50,849 nucleotides of DNA from contig DWVD01000040.1 of assembly GCA_019120395.1 (NCBI GenBank), positions 1 through 50,849 on the forward strand, in the 5' to 3' direction. Origin of the DNA: Candidatus Gemmiger faecigallinarum (GTDB lineage Bacteria > Bacillota > Clostridia > Oscillospirales > Ruminococcaceae). The notes beneath the pieces were generated by a model. The model did not search any database, was not told the origin of the DNA, and worked only from the letters and a program-made list of their open reading frames with translations. Each line of letters opens with the position of its first letter. Within the stretch, counting starts at the first letter, position 1. Shown here one piece after another: positions 25,215-33,010 of the stretch. A program made the translations under genes and the position numbers.

Positions 25215-26949
25215 CTTGATCACCTGCCTTATTCTGAGAAGTATAAACTTCGCGGTAGATATCGCTGGTCTTCATCAGCTCTTCGTGGCTGCCGATGGCG
25301 CTGATGGTCCCGCCGTCCATAACGATGATGCGGTCGGCATCCTGCACGCTGGCTACACGCTGGGCAATGATGATCTTGGTGGTTTCGGGGATAAAATCAC
25401 GGAAGCCCTGGCGGATCAGCGCGTCGGTCTTGGTATCGACGGCGCTGGTGGAGTCGTCCAAAATCAGGATCTTGGGCTTTTTCAGCAGGGCGCGGGCGAT
25501 GCACAGGCGCTGTTTCTGGCCGCCGGAAACATTGGAGCCGCCCTGCTCGATCCAGGTGTCGTACTTATCCGGGAACTGCTGGATAAATTCGTCGGCCTGG
25601 GCCAGCTTGCAGGCTTCCAGGATCTCGTCATCGGTGGCGTCAGGGTTGCCCCAGCGCAGATTGTCCTTGATGGTGCCGGAAAACAGCACGTTTTTCTGCA
25701 GCACAACGGCCACCTGGTTGCGCAGTGCTTCCAGGTCATATTCCCGCACGTCGTGGCCGCCTACCTTGACGGAGCCTTCGGTCACGTCGTACAGGCGGGG
25801 GATCAGCTGGATCAGCGTGGACTTGGAGGAACCGGTGCCGCCCATAATGCCGATCACTTCGCCGGACTTGATATGAAGGTCGATCCCCGACAGCGCGTCG
25901 CGCTCCGCCTTTTTGGAATATTTGAAGCTGACGTTGTCAAAATCAACGGACCCTTCCTTCACCTCGGTCAGGGCGTTGGCGGGGCTGGTCAGGCTGCTCT
26001 TTTCCCCCAGCACCTCGACGATACGCTCGGCGGACTCCTGCGACATGCTGATCATGGTGAATACCATGGACAGCATCATCAGGCTCATCAGGATCTGGAA
26101 GCTGTAAGTCAAAATGGCGGACATCTGGCCTACGGCGATCTCGGTCCCCTGGCTGGTGATAACGGCATAGGAGCCGAAGGTCATTACAAACACCATGCCG
26201 GCGTAAACGCAGAACTGCATCATCGGGCTGTTGATCGCCATAATGCGCTCTGCTTTGGTAAAGTCCCTGCACACATCCTCGGCGGCGGCAGCGAACTTTT
26301 TCTTCTCGTAGTCCTCACGCACATAGCTCTTGACCACGCGCATGGCCTGGACATTCTCCTGCACCGAGTCGTTCAGCGCGTCGTACTTGCGGAACACCTG
26401 GCGGAAGATCGGCGTGGCCGCCCGGACGACCAGGATCAGGCCGATCGTCAGCAGGGGGATCGTTACCAGGAAGATCATCGCCAGGCGGCCGCCCATGACA
26501 AAGCCCATAACAAAGGAGAAGATCATCATCAGCGGGCTGCGGATCGCAACGCGGATGATCATCATAAAAGACATCTGCACGTTGACGACGTCGGTGGTCA
26601 TGCGGGTGACCAGGCTGGACACCGAAAACTTGTCGATGTTCTCAAAGGAATAGTCCTGGATCTTGTAGAACATATCCTTGCGCAGGTTCTTGGCAAAGCC
26701 GGTGGACGCGGTCGCACAGGTATTGCCGGCCGCCACGCCGAAAACCAGCGAGATGACCGCCATGATAATAAGCTCGATGCCATAGCGGACGATCACGTCC
26801 ATGCTGCAGCCGGCCTGCATCTCGTTGACCAGGTTGGCGATCACAAAGGGGATCGCGCACTCCATGATGACCTCCACCGTCACCAGCAGCGGCGTCAGGA
26901 TCGAGAGCGTCTTGTACTCGCGGATACTGCGGGCCAAAGTTTTTATCAT
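25204..26949 (-). CDS. ABC exporter half-transporter (first subunit)
   Basis: The 581-residue protein has six membrane helices (about 15-300). Its ATPase has Walker A GGTGSSKST, where the usual G-K-S/T context reads SSKST, signature VSGGQKQRLCIARAL and Walker B ILILDDSTSAVD. The Walker-B glutamate is replaced by Asp (DDS), so this is the degenerate site typical of heterodimeric exporters, while the partner keeps DEA. ATG 26949 has AAGGAGG 10 bases upstream; ATG 26958 is too close to it. It is co-transcribed with marR and the second subunit. Confidence 0.92.
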   Translation of the reverse strand: MIKTLARSIREYKTLSILTPLLVTVEVIMECAIPFVIANLVNEMQAGCSMDVIVRYGIELIIMAVISLVFGVAAGNTCATASTGFAKNLRKDMFYKIQDYSFENIDKFSVSSLVTRMTTDVVNVQMSFMMIIRVAIRSPLMMIFSFVMGFVMGGRLAMIFLVTIPLLTIGLILVVRAATPIFRQVFRKYDALNDSVQENVQAMRVVKSYVREDYEKKKFAAAAEDVCRDFTKAERIMAINSPMMQFCVYAGMVFVMTFGSYAVITSQGTEIAVGQMSAILTYSFQILMSLMMLSMVFTMISMSQESAERIVEVLGEKSSLTSPANALTEVKEGSVDFDNVSFKYSKKAERDALSGIDLHIKSGEVIGIMGGTGSSKSTLIQLIPRLYDVTEGSVKVGGHDVREYDLEALRNQVAVVLQKNVLFSGTIKDNLRWGNPDATDDEILEACKLAQADEFIQQFPDKYDTWIEQGGSNVSGGQKQRLCIARALLKKPKILILDDSTSAVDTKTDALIRQGFRDFIPETTKIIIAQRVASVQDADRIIVMDGGTISAIGSHEELMKTSDIYREVYTSQNKAGDQDAE

Positions 26950-26993
26950 CGGTGACATTCCTCCTTTTCCCTTACACTCTTTTGTTGGGGTCT

Positions 26994-27049
26994 GCACGGT
27001 CGCCCGTGCGGGTATAAAACGCCGCCCCAGGCGGAAAGCCTGTGCGGCG
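26994..27049 (-). promoter_or_regulatory. Attenuator-like hairpins between marR and the ABC genes
   Basis: On the minus strand a stem (27049-27038 with 27032-27020) is followed by TTTTAT, and a second hairpin GCACGG/CCGTGC (27009-26994) comes before the ABC gene. The first resembles an intrinsic terminator and may lower ABC expression relative to marR. Confidence 0.45.
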
Positions 27050-27088
27050 GATACCGCCATTTGTTCTATGCCGAACTTTCCAAACCGT

Positions 27089-27580
27089 CTATTCCTGCCC
27101 GGCCAGCGCGGTCTCCCGGCCGGGGGCAGGGTCCGGGCCGGTCTCTTCGCCGTCCCATTCGTCCAGGTTCTGGGCCATCTTCACAGCAGTTTCTTTGAAC
27201 AGCTGGACCTGCCCCTCGGACAAGCCCCTGGTCAGCATACGGTCGGCTTCCTGCAGGCAGGCGTACACACGGGCGTTCAATTCCACCGCACGTTCGGTAG
27301 GCACCAGGCTTTTCAGCCTGGCGTCGCTGGCCACACTTTCCCGCAGGATGATCCCTTTCTTTTCCAGCATCTGCAGGATACCGGTGGCGGTTGAACGGCT
27401 CAGGCTGAACGCATTTTCCACATCCCGCTGGAATACCGGTCCGCTCTTGCAGTGGATCAGAATGTAAAAGATCACCCGGCTCTGCACGCCGGTGATCCCC
27501 AAGTCCTGGAATGTGGCGTCCAGCCGCCGCTTCAGCTTGTGCGAAAGGAGGTTGATCCACGCGCCGCAGTCCTTTTCCAC
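27089..27580 (-). CDS. MarR-family transcriptional regulator
   Basis: The 163-residue protein has the MarR winged helix: helices around LSHKLKRRLD and VQSRVIFYILIH, recognition region FSLSRSTATGILQMLEKKGIILRE and wing ASDARLKSLVPT. An acidic C-terminal tail follows. I place the start at GTG 27580 after GGGTGAG; a TTG at 27607 would add nine residues. Its promoter holds a palindrome directly after the -10, which suggests autorepression and co-control of the two ABC exporter genes downstream. The inducer may be the exported compound (inference). Confidence 0.9.
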   Translation of the reverse strand: MEKDCGAWINLLSHKLKRRLDATFQDLGITGVQSRVIFYILIHCKSGPVFQRDVENAFSLSRSTATGILQMLEKKGIILRESVASDARLKSLVPTERAVELNARVYACLQEADRMLTRGLSEGQVQLFKETAVKMAQNLDEWDGEETGPDPAPGRETALAGQE

Positions 27581-27623
27581 GTCACTCTCACCCCACTTTG
27601 CGCGCAAAGCGCCAATTTATTTA

Positions 27624-27669
27624 GTTCGGATGCGAACAGTATAATACCGCCATTTTCCGCCCCTGTCAA
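27624..27669 (-). promoter_or_regulatory. marR promoter with palindromic operator
   Basis: On the minus strand TTGACA (27669-27664), a 17-base spacer and TATTAT (27646-27641) form a near-consensus promoter. The palindrome GTTCG-N4-CGAAC at 27624-27637 covers the expected transcription start and is a likely MarR operator. Confidence 0.75.
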
Positions 27670-27709
27670 GGGGACTTCCATCGTTTTTTCACATTTTTCA
27701 CAGGTTGCA

Positions 27710-27748
27710 AAAAATCCCCGCCGAACGGAAAGGTTCCGTTCGGCGGGG
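27710..27748 (-). terminator. Terminator of the GPH symporter gene
   Basis: CCCCGCCGAACGGAA pairs with its complement around AGG (27716-27748) and is followed on the minus strand by ATTTTTT. It lies beyond the symporter stop codon and insulates the marR promoter. Confidence 0.85.
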
Positions 27749-27811
27749 GTCGTGTCACAGCCCTATCCGCCAGTCACCCGGCGCCAAAGGCTGCCTTTTG
27801 CTGTTGTTCCG

Positions 27812-29428
27812 TCAGGATTTGACGGTGGGGCGGTACTCCTCAGGCAGGTCCTCGACCTTGGTCCACTTGGCCATGGCCTCTTCCTTGGACATACCGTCGG
27901 CGATGGCGTCCTTGCGGCAGGCGTTGATGGCCTGGATCTCCTTCATGCGGGCGCCGGTCAGGGTGTAGCCCTTCATGGCGATCAGCGTGGCGGCCCATGC
28001 GATCATCGGGATGACGCAGAACAGGACGATGACGACCACGTTCATGCCGTCCTCATACGGGGTGTACTGGGTCGGCAGCTTGGACAGGCCGATGGCCGAG
28101 ACAGCCAGGCCGACGACGGTGGCGGACAGGCTGGAGACCAGCTTGTCAACCAGGCTGAACAGCGTACCCATAATGCCGGGGATGTAGTTGCCCGAACGAT
28201 AGGTCTCGTAGTCGGAGCAGTCGGCGACCATGGGGATGGGCATATCGGCGGTGGCGTAGTAGGCGCCGTAGCCGATGCCGAAGAAGATGATGAACAGGAT
28301 GGTGTAGGGGTTGATGGTGATCGCGAAATCCGACTCGAACAGCGTGCCCTGATAGATCGAGAACATGAAGTTCGGATCGTTGGGGTTCCACAGGAACAGC
28401 AGGACCAAAACGCCCACGTACATCACCAGAGCGATGGTGACGTAGCGCACCAGGCTGGCTTTCTGGCCTTTCTTCTGGCTGGTACGGACGGTCAGCAGGA
28501 AGAACGGGACGCTGAACACATAGCCCAGCACCATCATGGGCAGATACAGGGTGTCGTAGTTGCCCATCATGCAGCCGTACAGCATGCACAGAACGGTGGT
28601 GTTGGTGGCGATGGACAGGGCCAGCTTGCAGCCGGCGCCGGCGACCATCAGGCGCTGCATCGGGTTGTTGGCCTTGATGATGGCGATGTACTCGGACATC
28701 TTGACCTTCTCGCCGCTGGAGCTGCCGCCCAGGCCGAAGTACTTGGGCTGGTCCTTCTCCCAGATGCCGATGATGGCCAGGATGGTCAGACCGATGGAGA
28801 TAACGATGCCGACAGGGGCAAACACGGCGTAGAACTCAGCGGCGCCGTAGCCGTCCGCAAAGCCGGTGGCGATGATGGGGGCCGAGAACTGCATGACGCC
28901 CATGCCCACCAGGCTGCCCACCGTGTTGAAGATGGTGAACAGCGGGCGCTGGTTGGGATCGTTGGTCAGAACCGTCTGGCCGGCGCGGGTGACGGAGGTC
29001 TGGAAGGTGTAACCGATGACCCAGACCGCGTACAGCAGCACGAACATCACGTAGCGCAGCCACATCATGCTTTCGGGGATGAGGGGGGTGCCAATGTACA
29101 AAAGCAGCACGCTGACCGCCATGATGGCGTTGCCGATGACCATAAACGGCCGGAATTTGCCAAATTTACCGTTGGTGCGGTCCATCAAGGCGCCGATGAT
29201 GGGGTCGGTGATGGCGTCGAACACGCGCATCGCGGTGACCATGACCGATGCGAACACGGTGCCCAGCAGCAGGACCGTGCTGCCGAAGGTGGCCACATAG
29301 GACAGGATCAGGACGTAGTAGACGTTGGTCGCACCGTTGTTCAGCGGGAACAGAACCAGCTGATACAGCTTGGCGCGGTTCACGCTGCTGTGCCCGGAAG
29401 CGCCGGCCGTTTTGGATGTTTCACTCAT
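27812..29428 (-). CDS. GPH-family sugar:cation symporter (MelB-like MFS)
   Basis: The 538-residue protein has about 12 membrane helices and the GPH signature RVFDAITDPIIGALMDRTNGKFGKFRPFM, where the Asp pair binds the coupling cation and sugar in MelB. It also has DMPIPMVADCSDYETYRSG further on. A ~45-residue cytosolic tail (MSKEEAMAKWTKVEDLPEEYRPT) ends the protein. ATG 29428 follows AAAGGAG. It lies downstream of GH2 and GH3 genes on the same strand and probably imports the saccharides they release, such as galactosides or glucosides (inference). Confidence 0.9.
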   Translation of the reverse strand: MSETSKTAGASGHSSVNRAKLYQLVLFPLNNGATNVYYVLILSYVATFGSTVLLLGTVFASVMVTAMRVFDAITDPIIGALMDRTNGKFGKFRPFMVIGNAIMAVSVLLLYIGTPLIPESMMWLRYVMFVLLYAVWVIGYTFQTSVTRAGQTVLTNDPNQRPLFTIFNTVGSLVGMGVMQFSAPIIATGFADGYGAAEFYAVFAPVGIVISIGLTILAIIGIWEKDQPKYFGLGGSSSGEKVKMSEYIAIIKANNPMQRLMVAGAGCKLALSIATNTTVLCMLYGCMMGNYDTLYLPMMVLGYVFSVPFFLLTVRTSQKKGQKASLVRYVTIALVMYVGVLVLLFLWNPNDPNFMFSIYQGTLFESDFAITINPYTILFIIFFGIGYGAYYATADMPIPMVADCSDYETYRSGNYIPGIMGTLFSLVDKLVSSLSATVVGLAVSAIGLSKLPTQYTPYEDGMNVVVIVLFCVIPMIAWAATLIAMKGYTLTGARMKEIQAINACRKDAIADGMSKEEAMAKWTKVEDLPEEYRPTVKS

Positions 29429-29605
29429 ATGCATTTTCTCCTTTTGTTTTTGGCATACGTCCGGCCCTTGCGTGCTGTCTGGGCCCGTCGGCGCCAGGCC
29501 GCCCGGCCTTTGGCCTGCCGGCACCCGATCTCCGGCAGTCCGGCAGGGCTGCTGCCCGGCCGAGGGGTCCCGGCAGCACCGGGAGCTTTCGGTATACCGT
29601 TTTAT

Positions 29606-29653
29606 GAAAAGGGCAGGCCGCCCCGCCCCCGCTTCAGGGGCGGGGCGGCCTGC
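29606..29653 (-). terminator. GH3 terminator within the 375-bp GH3-symporter gap
   Basis: A 16-17-bp near-perfect GC stem (29613-29653) is followed on the minus strand by CCCTTTTC. A smaller hairpin CTGCCGG/CCGGCAG lies at 29770-29793 just after the GH3 stop. The rest of the gap (29435-29605) is GC-rich leader with several short inverted repeats and no gene. No convincing symporter promoter was found. Confidence 0.7.
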
Positions 29654-29803
29654 TTTCGGGTACGAAATACAATGCAACAGCCCTGGCTTCCGGTATGCGG
29701 TTTGTCATATGCCGCTGTTACAGTGCGACGATGCGTCCCTCAAAAAGAATCCGCGTAAAAGTTTTGCGGGTAAGCTGCCGGTCCCCCGGCAGCGGTGTCT
29801 GGC

Positions 29804-32788
29804 TTACGCCTTTTTGGTCATGGCCTTCTTTTTCTTCAAAGCGCCGTTGAGCATCACGATGCAGACCACGGTCAGCACGGCCAGCACTGCGCACAGGGCC
29901 CAGGCAGCCAGCTTCCACCACGGGGTGATGACTTCCAGACGGTCGGCGGAAGACCAGCCGTTCATGGCGTTGGAGTTGACGACGGTGTACAGGATCTTGT
30001 GGGTGGCCTCACGCATCTGGGTGACGATGTAGGCGTCGTTCTCGTAGTTGGCCAGGATCTCGGTATGCAGCGGGGTGGGGCTGTCCCAGATCTCGGTGCC
30101 GGCGATCAGCGCATCGCAGGAATCCATGTAGTGGCTGCCGCCGGAGTAGTCGGTGATGGACATGCCGCGCATGCCCAGCTCGCCGCGCAGGTAGTCGGTC
30201 TGCAGGGCCTCGTACTTGCCGCACCAGGTGGCGCCCCAGCGGTTGAAGCCGGACATGGTGCACCAGGCGCCGCCGTCGATAACGGCCTTGTCAGCGACTT
30301 CCAGATAGATCTCGCGGGCGGTCTGCTCGTTCAGCCAGGTGGCAACGCCCATACGGCTGGACTCGGAGTCGTTCAGGGCAACGTGCTTCAGGTAGACGTA
30401 AACGCCCTTGGACTGGATGCCCTGGACCTCGGCAGCGCAGATGGTGCCGGCGACGAAGGGATCCTCAGAGTAGTACTCGAAGTTACGGCCGGAGTAGGGG
30501 GTGCGGTGCATGTTGATGCCGGGGCCGTACAGGCCGGAGTAACCCATGGCCAGGCAGTCCTCGCCGATGCAGCGGCCGACCTCGTTGATCAGGTCGGTGT
30601 TGAAGGTGGCGGCCATGACGTCCTCAGAGGTGTAGCACATGGCGGAAGCGCCGCCGGTCAGCGCAGCGGTCAGACCCTGCGGGCCGTTCTCGTCCTTGGT
30701 CGCGGTCTTGCCGATGGAGGCAACGGCCTGGGTGTTGTGGAAGCCCTGGGTGATCAGCAGGTTCATCTCGTCAAAGGTGACCTGGTCCAGCAGGGTCTCC
30801 CACTGCGGGTCGTCGTACTCGGCGCCGATCATGGAGGCCAGGGTCAGGTCGCCCTCAGCGCCGGTGGTGGGCATGTCAACGCTGGAAGCCTCGCTGCCGT
30901 CGTACAGGGTGTTGGCCAGTGCGGCGACCAGCTCGTCGTTCAGCGCAAAGTCAAAGGTGCCGGTGGGGTAGGTGCCGGTCCAGTCGGAGCGGCTCAGCCA
31001 GGTGACCTGGCCGGGAGAGTAGCTGACCTTGTTGGGGTCAGAGTCGTCAAACAGGTTGGTGATGGCGTTGCCGGTGGCCTCGCTGGTGGCAAAGGTGGTG
31101 GTGTCCAGGCTGGCGTTGTTCCAGCTCCAGGTCACGTCCGCGTTGCCCTCGGCGTCCATGCGGCCCTCGGTGGTCTCAGGGGTGTAGCCCTTGGCGGCCA
31201 GGATGTTGTTCACAGCCTCGTGCGCGCCGTTGGCCACGGTGAAGTAGTAGTCGCCGGCATCCAGGATGTAGGTCTTGGCGCCGTTGGCGTCGTAGGTGCG
31301 CAGCTCGCTCTTGTCGATGGTGATGGTGACCGTCTCGGAAGCGCCGGGCTCCAGGATCTCGGTCTTGTCAAAGCCGCACAGCTCAACGCTGGCCTTCTCG
31401 ATGCCGTTCTGCTTGTCGTAATCGGTGTAGGGGGACTGGAAGTAGACCTGGACGGTCTTTTTGCCAGCCACGGAGCCGGTGTTGGTGACGGTGACGGTCA
31501 GCTCGAAAGCGTCGCCGGTGTCACGCATCTGGAAGTTGGAGTAATCGAAGGTGGTGTAGCTCTGGCCGTAGCCGAAGGGATACGCAACGGTGGTGCCGTA
31601 GCTGTAGTCGCCCGCGTTGCCGGTGCCCATGACGTAATCCTCGTAACGGGTCTCGGCGTAGCGGTAGCCCAGGTAGATGCCTTCCTGGTAAACGACATAG
31701 AAGCCCTGGTTGCCGTTGTCGTTATCGTTGGTGTCCACGGAATAGCCGTAGTCGGCGTTGTTGGAGTAGGGGCGGCTGTAGAAGTTGGTGACTGCGGGGT
31801 TGGCCAGGTTGTCGTACCAGAAGGTATCGACAATGCTGCCGCTGGGGTTGGTGACGCCGGCCAGGATCTGGCCAACACCGTTGGCGCCGGTCTGGCCCAC
31901 GTCGCCGATCCACAGGCAGGCGTCAATGCCGTAATCAGTGCCGCAGATCTCGGGGTTCAGGAAATCCAGTTCGAGCGCGTTGGAGGTGTTGAGCAGCACG
32001 ACAATGCTCTTGAAGGTGCCGGCATCCTTCAGGGCCTTCAGGCCGGCCAGCAGGTCCTTCTCCTCCTGAGAAAGCTCAAGGTAGTTGGTGTCGCCGGTCC
32101 AGGACACGCCGGAACCGTTGTCACCGCTGGGCAGGTCAGCACCCTCGCCGCCGGAGCGGGAGAACACGACGATGGCCGCATCGCCGTACTCGGCAAAGCT
32201 GGAGGAGTTGTTGCTCTCCACCTCAGACCAGGGGGCTTCGTTGACGCCGTACTGGCTGTTGGCCTCCAGCGCGTCGGCGATGGCCGACGGGGTCTGGCGG
32301 CTGTAGCTGCCGGCAACGGACTCGCTGGTGTACCAGTCCCACAGGGTCTGGTTGACCTCGATGCCCTGGGCCTCCAGCGCATCCTTCAGCGTGGGGGCGG
32401 AGCTGGTGTCGACAGCGCCGGAACCGGTGCCGCCGTACATCAGGTCGACCGAGCCGCGGGCAAACAGGCTGACCTTGGCGCCGCTGGCCAGGGGCAGCGC
32501 GCTGTTGTTGTTCATCAGCAGCGCAGCGCCCTCAGCCTCAACGGTGGCGCACAGCTCTTCCTCGTAGGCCTCGCGCTCCTCATCGGAGGCAAAGTCGCTG
32601 GTAAAATAGTTGGTGTCTTCTTCCGAGTCGCCGCGGATGATGCGGTAGGTATCCGCATTCAGCGCGACGTTGATGGTGGTCTCGTACATCGGCGCAACGA
32701 CGAACGTCGCCACCAGGGCGGCAACCGTCAAAATTGCGCACAATGCCGTCAAAACCGACCACAATGTGACTTTCGGCTTTTTCTGCAT
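29804..32788 (-). CDS. Membrane-anchored, domain-permuted GH3 glycosidase
   Basis: This 994-residue protein carries GH3 domains in swapped order. After an N-terminal membrane helix (about 10-33) come the (alpha/beta)6 domain (EGAALLMNN...LPLASG onward), a fibronectin-III-like domain (LTVTVTNTGSVAGKKTVQVYF) and last the TIM barrel. The barrel contains YLKHVALNDSE and the nucleophile Asp880 in SITDYSGG. A second membrane helix (about 950-975) and a basic tail end the protein. Most GH3 enzymes start with the barrel; permuted ones are known in Ruminococcus. ATG 32788 follows GAGAGGA. The enzyme should act outside the cell on beta-linked glucosides or similar. Confidence 0.88.
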   Translation of the reverse strand: MQKKPKVTLWSVLTALCAILTVAALVATFVVAPMYETTINVALNADTYRIIRGDSEEDTNYFTSDFASDEEREAYEEELCATVEAEGAALLMNNNSALPLASGAKVSLFARGSVDLMYGGTGSGAVDTSSAPTLKDALEAQGIEVNQTLWDWYTSESVAGSYSRQTPSAIADALEANSQYGVNEAPWSEVESNNSSSFAEYGDAAIVVFSRSGGEGADLPSGDNGSGVSWTGDTNYLELSQEEKDLLAGLKALKDAGTFKSIVVLLNTSNALELDFLNPEICGTDYGIDACLWIGDVGQTGANGVGQILAGVTNPSGSIVDTFWYDNLANPAVTNFYSRPYSNNADYGYSVDTNDNDNGNQGFYVVYQEGIYLGYRYAETRYEDYVMGTGNAGDYSYGTTVAYPFGYGQSYTTFDYSNFQMRDTGDAFELTVTVTNTGSVAGKKTVQVYFQSPYTDYDKQNGIEKASVELCGFDKTEILEPGASETVTITIDKSELRTYDANGAKTYILDAGDYYFTVANGAHEAVNNILAAKGYTPETTEGRMDAEGNADVTWSWNNASLDTTTFATSEATGNAITNLFDDSDPNKVSYSPGQVTWLSRSDWTGTYPTGTFDFALNDELVAALANTLYDGSEASSVDMPTTGAEGDLTLASMIGAEYDDPQWETLLDQVTFDEMNLLITQGFHNTQAVASIGKTATKDENGPQGLTAALTGGASAMCYTSEDVMAATFNTDLINEVGRCIGEDCLAMGYSGLYGPGINMHRTPYSGRNFEYYSEDPFVAGTICAAEVQGIQSKGVYVYLKHVALNDSESSRMGVATWLNEQTAREIYLEVADKAVIDGGAWCTMSGFNRWGATWCGKYEALQTDYLRGELGMRGMSITDYSGGSHYMDSCDALIAGTEIWDSPTPLHTEILANYENDAYIVTQMREATHKILYTVVNSNAMNGWSSADRLEVITPWWKLAAWALCAVLAVLTVVCIVMLNGALKKKKAMTKKA

Positions 32789-32825
32789 AGTGTGTTTCCT
32801 CTCTTCCATACGTCATATTTTTATC

Positions 32826-32941
32826 CTGCCGGCTGTCGGCCACCGGCAGGGATAAACACAGTCGGGCGGGGCCCTGCCCCGCCGGGAAGCCCCTTGTCGA
32901 AGGGGGCTTCCCGCGGCATGCTTCCCTTGTCGAAGGGGAAG
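32826..32941. repeat. Cluster of four hairpins between GH2 and GH3 genes
   Basis: Within 32789-33010 four inverted repeats follow one another: CTGCCGG/CCGGCAG (32826-32850), GGCGGGG/CCCCGCC (32865-32883), GGGAAGCCCCTT-GTCG (32884-32912) and CTTCCCTT-GTCG-AAGGGGAAG (32921-32941). The last two share the CCTTGTCGAAGGGG core and look like related copies. They may end GH2 transcription or stabilise the processed mRNA. Confidence 0.65.
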
Positions 32942-33010
32942 CCGCCGCAGTGCAGAATTATAAAATTGGAAAGGTGCTTTGTGCGGGCCGCGCAGGCCCT
33001 TTGCCGGGCA

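Noticed and set aside
21831..25304. Long plus-strand frame crossing the kinase and the ABC exporter
   Set aside because: It runs out of frame through the kinase gene and antisense to the exporter, across a terminator; no motif is present.
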